Positions 25,174-33,396 of a stretch of 64,000 bases of DNA are shown here, one piece after another. This stretch comes from an uncultured Eubacteriales bacterium (lineage in GTDB: Bacteria; Bacillota; Clostridia; Christensenellales; CAG-138), in assembly GCA_902761365.1 (NCBI GenBank), contig CACWJZ010000001.1:24088-88087 (forward strand). Direction: 5' to 3'. The translations under genes were made by a program, and so were the position numbers. The notes below the pieces were generated by a model that did not search any database, was not told the origin of the DNA, and saw nothing but the letters and a program-made list of their open reading frames with translations. The first letter of the stretch is position 1; each line of letters begins with the position of its first letter.

Positions 25174-26526
25174 ATGGGTAAATATTTCGGAACAGACGGT
25201 TTTCGCGGCGAGGTCAACAAGGTACTGACCGTCGAGCATGCCTATAAGATCGGTCGGTTCATCGGCTGGTATTACGGCCGCGACCATAAGGCCAGCATCG
25301 TCATCGGCAAGGACACCCGCCGGTCCGGCTATATGCTGGAGCACGCTCTGATTGCAGGCATCACCGCCTCCGGCGCGGACGCTTATATGCTGCACGTGAC
25401 CACCACGCCCAGCGTTTCCTATGTGACCCGCATCGACGATTTCGACTGCGGCATCATGATCTCTGCCAGCCACAATCCCTACTATGACAACGGGATCAAG
25501 CTCATCAACGGCCACGGGGAAAAGATGGAGGACGAGGTCCAGGATCTGTGTGAAAAGTACCTGGACGGCGAACTGGAGGAGCTGCCCCTGGCGGAGCGGG
25601 AGAACATCGGCAAGGCCGTGGACTATGCCGCCGGTCGGAACCGCTATATCGGTTATCTCATCAGCCTGGCCACCCATTCTTACAAGCACATGAAGGTGGG
25701 CCTCGACTCTGCCAACGGCTCCACCTGGCAGATGGCCAAGAGCGTGTTCGATGCTCTGGGCGCGGACACCTACGTGGTGGGCAACACCCCGGACGGCACC
25801 AACATTAACAAGGACTGCGGCTCCACCCACATCGAGAACCTGCAGAAGCTGGTGAAGGAGAATCACCTGGACGTGGGCTTTGCCTTCGACGGCGACGCCG
25901 ACAGGTGCCTGGCCGTGGACGAGAAGGGGAACGTGGTCAACGGCGACCATATCCTCTACATCTACGCCGGGTATATGCAGGAGCGCGGGAAGCTGGGCAG
26001 CACCAAGGTGGTCACCACCGTCATGAGCAACTTTGGCCTCTACAAGGCCCTGGATGCCCGCGGCATCGGCTATGAGAAAACCGCCGTGGGCGACCGGTAC
26101 GTCTACGAGAACATGCGCGCCAACGGCCACCGCATCGGCGGCGAGCAGTCCGGCCACATCATATTCTCCAAGTACGCCACCACCGGTGACGGTCTGTTGA
26201 CCGCCATCAAGATCATGCAGGTGATCCTGGATCGGAAGACCACCCTGTCCCGGCTTGCCGAGCCCTGCCAGATGTACCCACAGGTACTTAAAAACGTGGT
26301 GGTGAAGGACAAGGACGAGACCATGAACGATCCCCGCGTCCAGGCCGAGGTGAAGGCAGCGGAGGAACGGCTGGGCAACTCCGGACGGGTGCTGCTGCGC
26401 AAGAGCGGCACGGAGCCCGTGCTCCGGGTCATGGCGGAGGCCACCACGGCCGAGACCTGTGAAAAGGAAGTGGACGCCATCATCCATGCCATGGACGAGG
26501 TGGGCCAGCTCATTCGGATCAAATAA
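25174..26526 (+). CDS. glmM: Phosphoglucosamine mutase
   Basis: A 450-residue alpha-D-phosphohexomutase converting GlcN-6-P to GlcN-1-P for cell-wall precursor synthesis. It starts GKYFGTDGFRGEVN, has the phosphoserine loop MISASHNPYYDNG near residue 97-109, the metal loop FDGDADRCLAVD near 238-249, the sugar loop GGEQSGHIIF and the phosphate-binding RKSGTEPVLRVM near 409-420. All family elements are intact. It sits between nagB and the GlmU-like gene. Confidence 0.95.
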   Translation: MGKYFGTDGFRGEVNKVLTVEHAYKIGRFIGWYYGRDHKASIVIGKDTRRSGYMLEHALIAGITASGADAYMLHVTTTPSVSYVTRIDDFDCGIMISASHNPYYDNGIKLINGHGEKMEDEVQDLCEKYLDGELEELPLAERENIGKAVDYAAGRNRYIGYLISLATHSYKHMKVGLDSANGSTWQMAKSVFDALGADTYVVGNTPDGTNINKDCGSTHIENLQKLVKENHLDVGFAFDGDADRCLAVDEKGNVVNGDHILYIYAGYMQERGKLGSTKVVTTVMSNFGLYKALDARGIGYEKTAVGDRYVYENMRANGHRIGGEQSGHIIFSKYATTGDGLLTAIKIMQVILDRKTTLSRLAEPCQMYPQVLKNVVVKDKDETMNDPRVQAEVKAAEERLGNSGRVLLRKSGTEPVLRVMAEATTAETCEKEVDAIIHAMDEVGQLIRIK

Positions 26527-26538
26527 GGAAGGCGAACC

Positions 26539-27207
26539 ATGTATACCATAGCTGATCTGCTGGATCTTTCTCATACCAAGGCTGCCCCGCTCTTTGTAGG
26601 CAAAACCTATCCCTACGAGGTGCTGGACGGCATCAAGGGCTTCATCTTGGAGCTGGGCGCCACTCTGAGCCCAGATGAATTCGACCATCCCAAGGAGGAT
26701 GTGTGGATCGCCAAGGATGCCGTGATCTACCCCAACAACTACATTGCCGGCCCCTGCATCATCGGCCATAAGACCGAGGTCCGTCCCGGCGCCTTCATCC
26801 GCGGCAGCGCCCTGGTGGGCGACAACTGCGTGGTGGGCAACTCCACGGAGCTGAAGAACGTGATCCTGTTCGACAATGTGCAGGTGCCCCATTATAACTA
26901 CGTGGGCGATTCCATCCTGGGATACAAGTCCCACATGGGCGCCGGCTCCATCACCAGCAACGTGAAGTCCGACAAGACCCTGGTGGTCCTGAAGGACGGG
27001 GAGAACGAGCTCCCCACCAACCGCAAGAAGGTGGGCGCCGTACTGGGCGACTATGTGGAAGTGGGCTGCAACAGCGTGCTGAATCCGGGCACCGTCATCG
27101 GCCGGCACAGCAACGTCTATCCCACCAGTTGCGTCCGAGGCGAGATCCCGGCGGACTCCATCTTCAAGACCGGCGCGCGGATCGTGAAAAAGACTGAAAA
27201 AGTCTGA
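26539..27207 (+). CDS. Hexapeptide-repeat transferase related to the GlmU acetyltransferase domain
   Basis: A 222-residue left-handed beta-helix protein. Hexapeptide units ([LIV]-G-x4) run from about residue 65 to 200, for example CIIGHKTEVRPGAF, ALVGDNCVVGNSTEL and NPGTVIGRHSNVYPTSCV. The HYNYVGDSILG and HMGAGSITSN segments closely match the GlmU acetyltransferase active-site region. The pyrophosphorylase domain of GlmU is missing, so it would supply only acetyl transfer or a sugar-nucleotide variant of it. Its place after nagB and glmM supports an amino-sugar substrate. GenBank entries often name such proteins UDP-GlcNAc pyrophosphorylase, which the sequence does not support. Confidence 0.85.
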   Translation: MYTIADLLDLSHTKAAPLFVGKTYPYEVLDGIKGFILELGATLSPDEFDHPKEDVWIAKDAVIYPNNYIAGPCIIGHKTEVRPGAFIRGSALVGDNCVVGNSTELKNVILFDNVQVPHYNYVGDSILGYKSHMGAGSITSNVKSDKTLVVLKDGENELPTNRKKVGAVLGDYVEVGCNSVLNPGTVIGRHSNVYPTSCVRGEIPADSIFKTGARIVKKTEKV

Positions 27208-27226
27208 AAAATTCATAAAAAAGGTG

Positions 27227-27255
27227 TTGACTTCCTTGCAGGATGCGGCTATAAT
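27227..27255 (+). promoter_or_regulatory. Promoter of rplJ-rplL
   Basis: TTGACT (27227-27232), a 17-base spacer and TATAAT (27250-27255), 138 bases before rplJ. Confidence 0.88.
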
Positions 27256-27261
27256 ATCAGC

Positions 27262-27376
27262 CGAACGTCGCCAGAGACAGCCGGTAGCGGTGAAAACCGT
27301 GTAAATCCTGCCGAGGTGGTGGAACACGAAGCTTGTATTCATGTCCTTCCGTCTGCAGCGACGGGAGGATTTTTTA
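27262..27376 (+). ncRNA. Ribosomal protein L10 leader
   Basis: The leader has the conserved L10-leader blocks: AGAGACAGCCGGTAG near 27273-27287 and TAAATCCTGCCGAGGT near 27302-27317. It ends in an intrinsic terminator. In Firmicutes such leaders bind L10(L12)4 and shut down their own operon, here by transcription attenuation. Confidence 0.85.
27345..27376 (+). terminator. Attenuator terminator in the L10 leader
   Basis: CCTTCCGTC (27345-27353) pairs with GACGGGAGG (27360-27368) around TGCAGC, followed by ATTTTTT. It ends four bases before the rplJ ribosome binding site. Confidence 0.82.
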
Positions 27377-27393
27377 TACAAGGAGGTGAAACA

Positions 27394-27919
27394 ATGGCAA
27401 ACGCGAAGTTTATCGAGCAAAAAGCAGCCAAGGTCGCTGAGATCCAGGCGAAGATTCCAGGCGAAGATCGAGAAGGCGAAGTCCATCGTGTTCTTCGATT
27501 ATCGTGGCATCACCGTGGCCGAGGATACCGAGCTGCGTCGGAGCATGCGCAAGGAGAACGTGGAATACGTGGTGTTGAAGAACAACATGGTGTCCCGCGC
27601 CGCCGAGAACGCTTCCATCGATTCCAAGATCGAGGACATGCTCAAGGGACCCGTGGCATACGCTTTCGGGTATGAGGACGAAGTGGCCCCCGCCCGTATT
27701 CTGAAGGCTTTCGTGAAGAAGGCGAAGAAGTGCGAGCTCAAGGGCGGTATTGTGGACGGCAAGCTGACCAGCGCCGTCGACATGGATGCTATCGCCGATC
27801 TTCCCAGCAAGGAAGTGCTCATCAGCCGCATGCTGGGCAGCATGAAGAGTCCCATTTCCAAGTTCGTTATCGTGCTGGATCAGATCGCAAAGCAAAAGGG
27901 CGAAGCCCCCGAAGCGTAA
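27394..27919 (+). pseudogene. rplJ: 50S ribosomal protein L10, frameshifted by a 13-bp tandem duplication
   Basis: Translation from the ATG at 27394 (AAGGAGGTG site) reads MANAKFIEQKAAKVAEIQAK, then leaves the L10 frame. The rest of L10 (EKAKSIVFFDYRGITVAED onward to 27919) lies one base out of phase. The cause is a perfect tandem duplication of TCCAGGCGAAGAT at 27443-27455 and 27456-27468. Removing one copy restores an uninterrupted 170-residue L10 of normal length, while the frame as given stops at 27675. L10 is nearly always essential, so an assembly or sequencing artefact is most likely. A real mutation in a mixed population or with a second copy is less likely. No convincing programmed +1 shift site is visible. 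Confidence 0.9.
27443..27468 (+). repeat. Perfect 13-bp tandem duplication inside rplJ
   Basis: TCCAGGCGAAGAT occurs twice in direct tandem. The extra copy adds 13 bases (4 codons plus 1) and breaks the rplJ frame. Confidence 0.95.
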
Positions 27920-27978
27920 GGAACCGGGCATTGGCCCACAGAACAATAAAAATATAATAATTTTTAAGGAGAAATATC

Positions 27979-28350
27979 ATGAATAAGGAACAACTGATTG
28001 CTGATCTGAAGGCAATGTCCGTTCTGGAGCTGGCCGAGCTGGTCAAGGCTCTGGAAGCTGAGTTTGGCGTGTCCGCCGCCGCCGGTGCCGTCGTGGCCGC
28101 TGGCCCCGCTGCCGCCGCTGCTGAGCCCGTGGAAGAGAAGACTGAGTTCGACGTCATCTTGAAGGATGTCGGCCCCGAGAAGATCAAGGTCATCAAGGTC
28201 GTCCGCGAGCAGACTGGTCTGGGCCTCAAGGAAGCCAAAGCTGTGGTCGATGGCGCTCCCGCCCCCGTCAAGGAAGGCATCTCCAAGGAAGACGCTGAGA
28301 AGATCGTTGCCGCTTTCAAGGAAGTCGGCGCCACCTGCGAGATCAAATAA
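27979..28350 (+). CDS. rplL: 50S ribosomal protein L7/L12
   Basis: A 123-residue stalk protein that recruits translation GTPases. It has an N-terminal dimerisation domain (residues 1-33), an Ala/Gly/Val-rich hinge (about 34-52) and a C-terminal domain starting [13 protein letters not shown] with the factor-binding helices [20 protein letters not shown]. It is co-transcribed with rplJ under the L10 leader and ends at a strong terminator. Unusually, rplK-rplA and rpoB-rpoC are not adjacent. Confidence 0.97.
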   Translation: MNKEQLIADLKAMSVLELAELVKALEAEFGVSAAAGAVVAAGPAAAAAEPVEEKTEFDVILKDVGPEKIKVIKVVREQTGLGLKEAKAVVDGAPAPVKEGISKEDAEKIVAAFKEVGATCEIK

Positions 28351-28370
28351 GAGATTCGCATATCCAAGCG

Positions 28371-28398
28371 AAAGGACGGTCCATGGCCGTCCTTTTTT
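28371..28398. terminator. Terminator after rplL (shared with dinB)
   Basis: AAAGGACGG (28371-28379) pairs with CCGTCCTTT (28387-28395) around TCCATGG, followed by more T residues. It lies between converging rplL and dinB. Confidence 0.88.
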
Positions 28399-28401
28399 CG
28401 T

Positions 28402-29631
28402 TTACTCATTTCTATTCAGATTCCGCCCGAAGCGGACGGCCTCCTTCCCAAACTTGGAGCGGATGCTGTCCACGGCGTCATCCAGACGGCGGGCGCGGTC
28501 TGCGGCGGCGGTGTCGGTGAACATGCTGAGCTGCTGAGCTCCGTCCAGGCTGAGCCCGGTGACGCCCACGCTTAGCATGCGGATGGGCTTCCCGACGGGC
28601 CAGTTCTCCCGCAGCAGGTTCACTGCCGTGTCGCGGATGAGCCGGGTGCTGCAGGTGTATTCGTCCAGCTTCTTCTGCCGGTTCGTGACCTTTAGACTGG
28701 TGTCCTTGATCTGTATCTGCACCACGGAGGCGAACAGCTTTTTGCGCCGCAGCCGGGTCCCCACATGATCGGAGATCAGCGTAAGCCCAGCCATGATCTC
28801 CGACGGGTCCACCAGATCATGGTCGAAGGTCACGTTGTGGCTGATGCTTTTTGGCTGTTCCTCATAGCCGGTCGGCAGGACGGGGGAGAGGTCCTCGCCC
28901 CGGGCGGATCGCTGCAGGTGCAGGCCCATCTTGCCCAGAAACGCGGAGAGGGAGCGGGGGGCGGCCTCTGCCAGGTCGCCGATGGTCAGGATGCCGTGAT
29001 CCCGCAGCACCGCCGCGACGGACTTGCCCACGAACAGCAGCTCGCCGATGGGCAGGGGCCAGAGGAGCTCCCTATAGTTGTCCCGGGAGATGACGGTGGT
29101 GGCGTCGGGCTTCTTGTAGTCCGAGCCCATCTTGGCAAAGGTCTTGTTGAAGGAGACGCCTACGGAGATGGTCACGCCGATCTCCTCCCGGACACGGCGA
29201 CGGAGCTCATCGGCAATCTGGCGGCCAGCCCCGAAGAGGTGGCGGCTGCCCGTCACATCCAGAAAGCTTTCGTCGATGCTGAACCGCTCCACCAGGTCCG
29301 TGTAGCCCTCATAGATGGCGTTGATGCGTTCGCATACGGCTACGTATTTCTCGTGATGGGCCGAGACCAGCAGCAGATCAGGGCATTTCTTTTTGGCGCT
29401 GTAGATGGTTTCAGCGGTTTGGATATGATAGGCCTTGGCCAGCTCGTTCTTGGCCAAAATGATGCCGTGCCGCAGCTCGGGATCGCCGCACACGGCCATA
29501 GGCACCAGCTTGTATTCGGGATGGTCGATGGACTCCACGGAGGCGAAGTAGCTGTTGCAGTCGGCGTGGAGGATGACCCTGTCCCCGGGTAGAAAGCCCG
29601 GGTCAAGAGGACTGCTTTCCGGTCGCCACAT
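28402..29631 (-). CDS. dinB: Y-family DNA polymerase (DinB/Pol IV type)
   Basis: A 409-residue translesion polymerase. The palm motifs are intact: ILHADCNSYFASVE (about 20-33, metal Asp) and FSIDESFLDVT (about 116-126, catalytic Asp-Glu). There is a helix-hairpin-helix segment (LLFVGKSVAAVLRDHGILTIGDL) and a little-finger domain. Near the C-terminus QLSMF is a likely beta-clamp-binding motif. About 17 residues precede the usual start, but a GGGAGG site supports the ATG at 29631. It is the first gene of the minus-strand run toward rplL, and no SOS operator was identified. Confidence 0.93.
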   Translation of the reverse strand: MWRPESSPLDPGFLPGDRVILHADCNSYFASVESIDHPEYKLVPMAVCGDPELRHGIILAKNELAKAYHIQTAETIYSAKKKCPDLLLVSAHHEKYVAVCERINAIYEGYTDLVERFSIDESFLDVTGSRHLFGAGRQIADELRRRVREEIGVTISVGVSFNKTFAKMGSDYKKPDATTVISRDNYRELLWPLPIGELLFVGKSVAAVLRDHGILTIGDLAEAAPRSLSAFLGKMGLHLQRSARGEDLSPVLPTGYEEQPKSISHNVTFDHDLVDPSEIMAGLTLISDHVGTRLRRKKLFASVVQIQIKDTSLKVTNRQKKLDEYTCSTRLIRDTAVNLLRENWPVGKPIRMLSVGVTGLSLDGAQQLSMFTDTAAADRARRLDDAVDSIRSKFGKEAVRFGRNLNRNE

Positions 29632-29660
29632 GCCGCTGCCTCCCTGTTAATGATGAAAAA

Positions 29661-30386
29661 TTATATGACGATGCCGCCGTCCACGGACAATATCTGCCCC
29701 GTGACCATCTCGGCTTCGGCAAGATAGCAGACGGCCTCGGCTACCTGCTCCGGTGTGACCAGCTGGCCTAAAGGCGTGTCCTCCCGGAAGGCGGCTAGGC
29801 CCTGCGCGGAGAGAGTTGCGTTCATGGGGGAGGGGACCAGGCCCGGAGCCACAGCATTCACGCGAATGCGGGAGGGAGCCAGCTCCTTAGCCATGGCCTT
29901 AACGAAGGCGTTCAAAGCGCCCTTGGAGGCGGAATATACGGCCTCACAGGAGCCGCCGGTGATGCCCCACAGAGAGCTCACGTGAACGATGGCGCCGCCG
30001 TCCTTTTTAAGCAGGTGGGGGATGGCTGCCCTGGTGAGCAACATGGCGCCCTTCACATTGACAGCATATACTCGGTCCATCTCCGCTTCGCTCACGTCAT
30101 TTAGGACCTTCTGCGGCAGGGCGATGCCAGTGCAATTTACCAGCAGATCGATGTGTCCAAGGCGCGTCTCAATGGCCCCGAAAAGGGCTGAAACATCGTT
30201 TTCCTGACTGATGTCGGCGGGTAGGACAAGAACAGGGGAAAGGCCGGAAATCTCCTGCAGGAGCGCCTGGGCCCGTTCAGAGTGGCCATGATATTGCAGC
30301 GCCACAGCGTAGCCCTTTTGTGCTAAAGCCCTGGCGCAAGCGCTGCCGATGACGCCGGACGCCCCGGCAACCAATGCGATCTTCAT
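29661..30386 (-). CDS. SDR family oxidoreductase (FabG-like)
   Basis: A 241-residue short-chain dehydrogenase/reductase, probably NADP(H)-dependent. It begins MKIALVAGASGVIGSACARA with the cofactor loop (A-G-A-S-G-V-I-G, a variant of TGxxxGIG). It has the NCTG segment (NNAG in most SDRs) near residue 85, the catalytic Ser (HVSSLWG) and YSASKGALNAF with the catalytic Tyr and Lys. The C-terminus ITGQILSVDGG is typical. It resembles 3-oxoacyl-ACP reductases, but no fatty-acid genes are near, so the substrate is open. The ATG at 30386 is chosen because the upstream extension overlaps the promoter. Confidence 0.88.
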   Translation of the reverse strand: MKIALVAGASGVIGSACARALAQKGYAVALQYHGHSERAQALLQEISGLSPVLVLPADISQENDVSALFGAIETRLGHIDLLVNCTGIALPQKVLNDVSEAEMDRVYAVNVKGAMLLTRAAIPHLLKKDGGAIVHVSSLWGITGGSCEAVYSASKGALNAFVKAMAKELAPSRIRVNAVAPGLVPSPMNATLSAQGLAAFREDTPLGQLVTPEQVAEAVCYLAEAEMVTGQILSVDGGIVI

Positions 30387-30417
30387 TCCTTGACCCCCCT
30401 GATTGTCATTGTAAGAA

Positions 30418-30446
30418 AGTATACCCCAAACCATCTTTTCTGTAAA
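30418..30446 (-). promoter_or_regulatory. Promoter of the SDR gene
   Basis: On the minus strand, TTTACA (30441-30446), a 17-base spacer and TATACT (30418-30423). Confidence 0.68.
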
Positions 30447-30472
30447 GAGAAGGCCTGCCTATTTGGCAGGCC
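30446..30472 (-). terminator. Terminator after DUF378 gene
   Basis: GGCCTGCC (30452-30459) pairs with GGCAGGCC (30465-30472). On the minus strand TTCTCTTT follows. It separates the DUF378 operon from the SDR promoter. Confidence 0.78.
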
Positions 30473-30481
30473 GTGATACGG

Positions 30482-30691
30482 TCAATCGTTGTATTCTCCT
30501 GTATACCGCACGTTTCGCTGAAAGAGCATCACGATGCCCCAGATTCCAGCGATGCCGACCAGAGCGTAGACGATGCGGGAGAAGGTGGTCATGGAGCCAA
30601 AGAGAGCCGCCACCAGGTCAAAGTGGAACAGCCCGATCAGGCCCCAGTTCAGAGCGCCGATGACCATAACGATCAGAGCAAGTACATTCAT
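30482..30691 (-). CDS. DUF378 domain membrane protein
   Basis: A 69-residue protein with two membrane helices. It carries the DUF378 signature ALNWGLIGLFHFDLVAALFG in the N-terminal half and the second helix IVYALVGIAGIWGIVMLF. The family is widespread in bacteria and has no known function. GAAAGGAGTGG precedes the start. It follows the 99-residue gene by 47 bases and is probably the last gene of that operon. Confidence 0.9.
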   Translation of the reverse strand: MNVLALIVMVIGALNWGLIGLFHFDLVAALFGSMTTFSRIVYALVGIAGIWGIVMLFQRNVRYTGEYND

Positions 30692-30738
30692 TCCTTTGCC
30701 ACTCCTTTCGACAGTAGGATGGCACGAAAAGAAGCATT

Positions 30739-31038
30739 TTATGCGAAGGAATAGGGATTGGTGCTTCTCTTCTTCTTTTCGGAAAGGATCTCGATCTCGA
30801 ATTCGTCAAAATCCACGGGTTCGATGAAGTCAGCAGGCTTGAACACCACGCGGGAAAAGTGTATAAGATCGTTCACGTGCTTGCGCAGGATCACAGGACG
30901 ACATAGGTCCAGGTCCTGGCAAAGCTCATGGAGAAGTACGCTCCAACCCTCCATATCGGAAGGCCGTGCGGAAGAAAACTCCCGCACGGTCTCGCGCATG
31001 ATCTTATGTTCAATTAATACCTTCGCCCAGATCCTCAT
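30739..31038 (-). CDS. Hypothetical 99-aa protein
   Basis: A small soluble protein I do not recognise. It starts MRIWAKVLIEHKIMRETV, has a helical N-terminal half with LHELCQDLDLCRPV in the middle, and a C-terminal acidic strand-rich part (PVDFDEFEIEILSEKKK). Its start overlaps the stop of the 728-residue membrane protein gene by 4 bases (ATGA). It is therefore very likely translated and functionally tied to that operon. Confidence 0.8.
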   Translation of the reverse strand: MRIWAKVLIEHKIMRETVREFSSARPSDMEGWSVLLHELCQDLDLCRPVILRKHVNDLIHFSRVVFKPADFIEPVDFDEFEIEILSEKKKRSTNPYSFA

Positions 31039-33221
31039 TTAGTCTTCTTGATGAACCAGGCCGTGGCATAGAGGCTGGCGTCGTCGGTATAGAGACCGTT
31101 GAGCGTGCAGTACAGGAAGTATTTGTCGCCCACGTGCTTGTCGGGCTCCCACTTGTCGCTGGCATTCAGCACGTAGATGGTGGCGGTCTTGCCCTTGGCG
31201 GCCTCTATATCCACCGTGATGATGCCGGTCTCCGGGTCAACGGCAGTGACCTTGCCGGCGAAGCGGTAAAGGCCTGCGGCGGAGGGAGCGGCCATGACTT
31301 CCTCGAACTTGTAGTACTTGTAGACCTCGTGATAGGACTTGGTCTTGCTGTACCCGTTGACGGCAGATTTCTGATCCGCATACATCCGGGACACCATGCA
31401 GCTGGCCTCGCCCTCCTCATAGCCTTCCTTCTTGGCATGGAGGTTGATGGTGGCGATGCCGTAGTAGTATTTGTCGAAGGTGACCTCGAAGGAGAAGCGA
31501 CCTTCCGCATCCACGATGGGCGCGCCGCAAACCACGGAGGTCTGATATTCCTCAGCGGGCGTGGCTGTCAAGGTTGTGCCGGGAGCGGTCATGCCGGTCA
31601 CGGTGACCTTCTGATTCTTGTCGGCCCTCAGCTTCGCCACGTTTGATTCGACGCTCAAAGGCATATGCTCAGGAATGAACACATAGGGTTTCGCAATGAA
31701 AGAGTAGCTGGTGGGCACGTAGGCAGCTTTGGACGCTTCGATTGTGATCGTTTCAGGCGCATCACCGGACAGAGTGTAGGTGTAATCGAAGGTACCGCCC
31801 GTATACACATCGATAGGCTGCCCATTCACCGTGACGGTCACGGTATGGTCATCCACCGTTCCCGTAATCACCACTGTGTTGCCTTCAGCGGCCATGATAC
31901 CATCCTCAGGAATTGAAGCAGGAGAAGGCTCAGACAGATCCAGCTGAACGGTGGGCAGAGTCAGATCAAATGAATCAACATGCAGGGACTCCTGAGTGCC
32001 ATCGGCATGGGTCACCAGGATCTGAGGCGTCACCGTGTAGGTGGACTCCTCCACCGGTGTGTTGGGATAGTAGTCGGACTTATAGATGGTCAACAGATAG
32101 GATTGATCGACGTCCTTGTCGTTCTGCACCACATAATCGTCCCGGTTGGGGAACACGACCGTCAAAGTGTCACCGGGACGGGTGTTCACTGTGATGCTGA
32201 CGCACGGCCTGCCCTCGTTGTCAACGATCTCCTTCAATTCGGTGACAGCGTAGTCAACCTGCGTACCAGTGACCGGGGCCTCGGTGGGTTCACTTGTTTC
32301 GGGGGCAGCTGAAGGAACATCCTCTTGCTGCTGAGGCGTAGTCGTACGGTCAGTCGATGTCGTTGCCTTGCCTGCGCAGTTGAACTGCAAAAAGCTGGGA
32401 AGCTTGGCTTTGGTCGCACCGCCCTTTATGTTGCAGAAAGCAATAATGCCGACGATGATCAGCAGAATAGCCAGCAGGCAAACGATGAGCACGGCGACGA
32501 TGCTGGAACCGCCTGCATTGCCTTTACCCTGGCTACGGCCAGCTTTCTTGCGGCGCGGCGGCGTGGGTTCGTACTCCTCATAGTCGTCGTCATCATCCTC
32601 GTCATCGTCGTCTTCATCATCGAATTCGTCTTCGTCATCCTCGTCATCATCCTCTTCGATGTGACGTTTCTTGGCGGAGGGACGGGTAAAGCGAGTGGTG
32701 GCAGGTTCGGATTCCAGCTTTTCGGCATCGCTGTCTTCCTCTTCCTCGTCCTCATCTTCTTCAATGGCACGTGCCTTTTTAGTGGGACGAGCAAAGAGCG
32801 ACTTCTTGCGAGCGGACTTCACGTCATCCTCCTCATCGTAATCGTCTTCGTCGTCGAAATCGTCTTCCTCATCATCCTCATCAATGACGCGGCGCTTCTT
32901 CTGGAGAGCAGTCGGACGGGTGAAAGCTGACTTTTGGGAGACAGGCTTCACGTCCTCCTCCTCAATTTCGTCATCGATCTCTTCCTCCGCAGTCTCTTCA
33001 ACTTTCTTGGCGGCTTTGAAGCTTTCGGCCCGGCGGGCAGACGAAAAATCAGGCGCCTTCACGTTGCCCCGCTTAGGACGGAACTCCTGATCGACGGCCT
33101 CTTCCTCTTCGACGACCTGGGCTGCTTCGTCCGTGTCCGTCTGTTCCTTCAGATTGGCGGCACAGACCTTGCAGAAGGTCGCGTGGTCAGGGTTATAGGC
33201 TCCACATTTCTTGCAAATCAT
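31035..33221 (-). CDS. Zinc-ribbon, acidic low-complexity membrane protein with extracellular beta domains
   Basis: A 728-residue protein of unknown function. Residues 3-20 are a zinc ribbon (CKKCGAYNPDHATFCKVC). Residues 25-230 are a highly acidic, disordered stretch with runs of Asp/Glu broken by basic-aromatic patches (KSAFTRPTALQKKRR, KKSLFARPTKK, TRFTRPSAKKRH) repeated about four times. One membrane helix lies at about 240-264. The outer part (about 310-640) has Ig/Big-like beta modules, and a C-terminal domain (about 640-728) resembles a small OB-like fold. The repeated RPT/RPS patches look like short binding motifs. It is co-transcribed with the 99-residue and DUF378 genes. Confidence 0.85.
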   Translation of the reverse strand: MICKKCGAYNPDHATFCKVCAANLKEQTDTDEAAQVVEEEEAVDQEFRPKRGNVKAPDFSSARRAESFKAAKKVEETAEEEIDDEIEEEDVKPVSQKSAFTRPTALQKKRRVIDEDDEEDDFDDEDDYDEEDDVKSARKKSLFARPTKKARAIEEDEDEEEEDSDAEKLESEPATTRFTRPSAKKRHIEEDDDEDDEDEFDDEDDDDEDDDDDYEEYEPTPPRRKKAGRSQGKGNAGGSSIVAVLIVCLLAILLIIVGIIAFCNIKGGATKAKLPSFLQFNCAGKATTSTDRTTTPQQQEDVPSAAPETSEPTEAPVTGTQVDYAVTELKEIVDNEGRPCVSITVNTRPGDTLTVVFPNRDDYVVQNDKDVDQSYLLTIYKSDYYPNTPVEESTYTVTPQILVTHADGTQESLHVDSFDLTLPTVQLDLSEPSPASIPEDGIMAAEGNTVVITGTVDDHTVTVTVNGQPIDVYTGGTFDYTYTLSGDAPETITIEASKAAYVPTSYSFIAKPYVFIPEHMPLSVESNVAKLRADKNQKVTVTGMTAPGTTLTATPAEEYQTSVVCGAPIVDAEGRFSFEVTFDKYYYGIATINLHAKKEGYEEGEASCMVSRMYADQKSAVNGYSKTKSYHEVYKYYKFEEVMAAPSAAGLYRFAGKVTAVDPETGIITVDIEAAKGKTATIYVLNASDKWEPDKHVGDKYFLYCTLNGLYTDDASLYATAWFIKKTK

Positions 33222-33344
33222 AGAATAGCCTCCTTGGACGTATTTACATGGAAACAGTATAAATTATAAAAAATCAATGTTGAGGTTTTGTTGCCGATAC
33301 ATGACGAATATGTAAACAATTGAAAAGTACCCCTTCTTTTTTCA

Positions 33345-33373
33345 TTGTACCTTTCCATAAATTATGATATAAA
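33345..33373 (+). promoter_or_regulatory. Promoter of the cysteine desulfurase-thiI operon
   Basis: TTGTAC (33345-33350), a 17-base spacer and TATAAA (33368-33373). Confidence 0.68.
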
Positions 33374-33396
33374 TATGGCATTGCATACGGATCGTA

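Noticed and set aside
25078..27486. 802-codon minus-strand frame opposite nagB-glmM and the hexapeptide gene
   Set aside because: Reverse-frame shadow of intact genes; low-complexity composition and no family resemblance.
27394..27675. Programmed +1 frameshift in rplJ
   Set aside because: No slippery site or stimulatory element is visible at the junction; a simple 13-bp duplication explains it.
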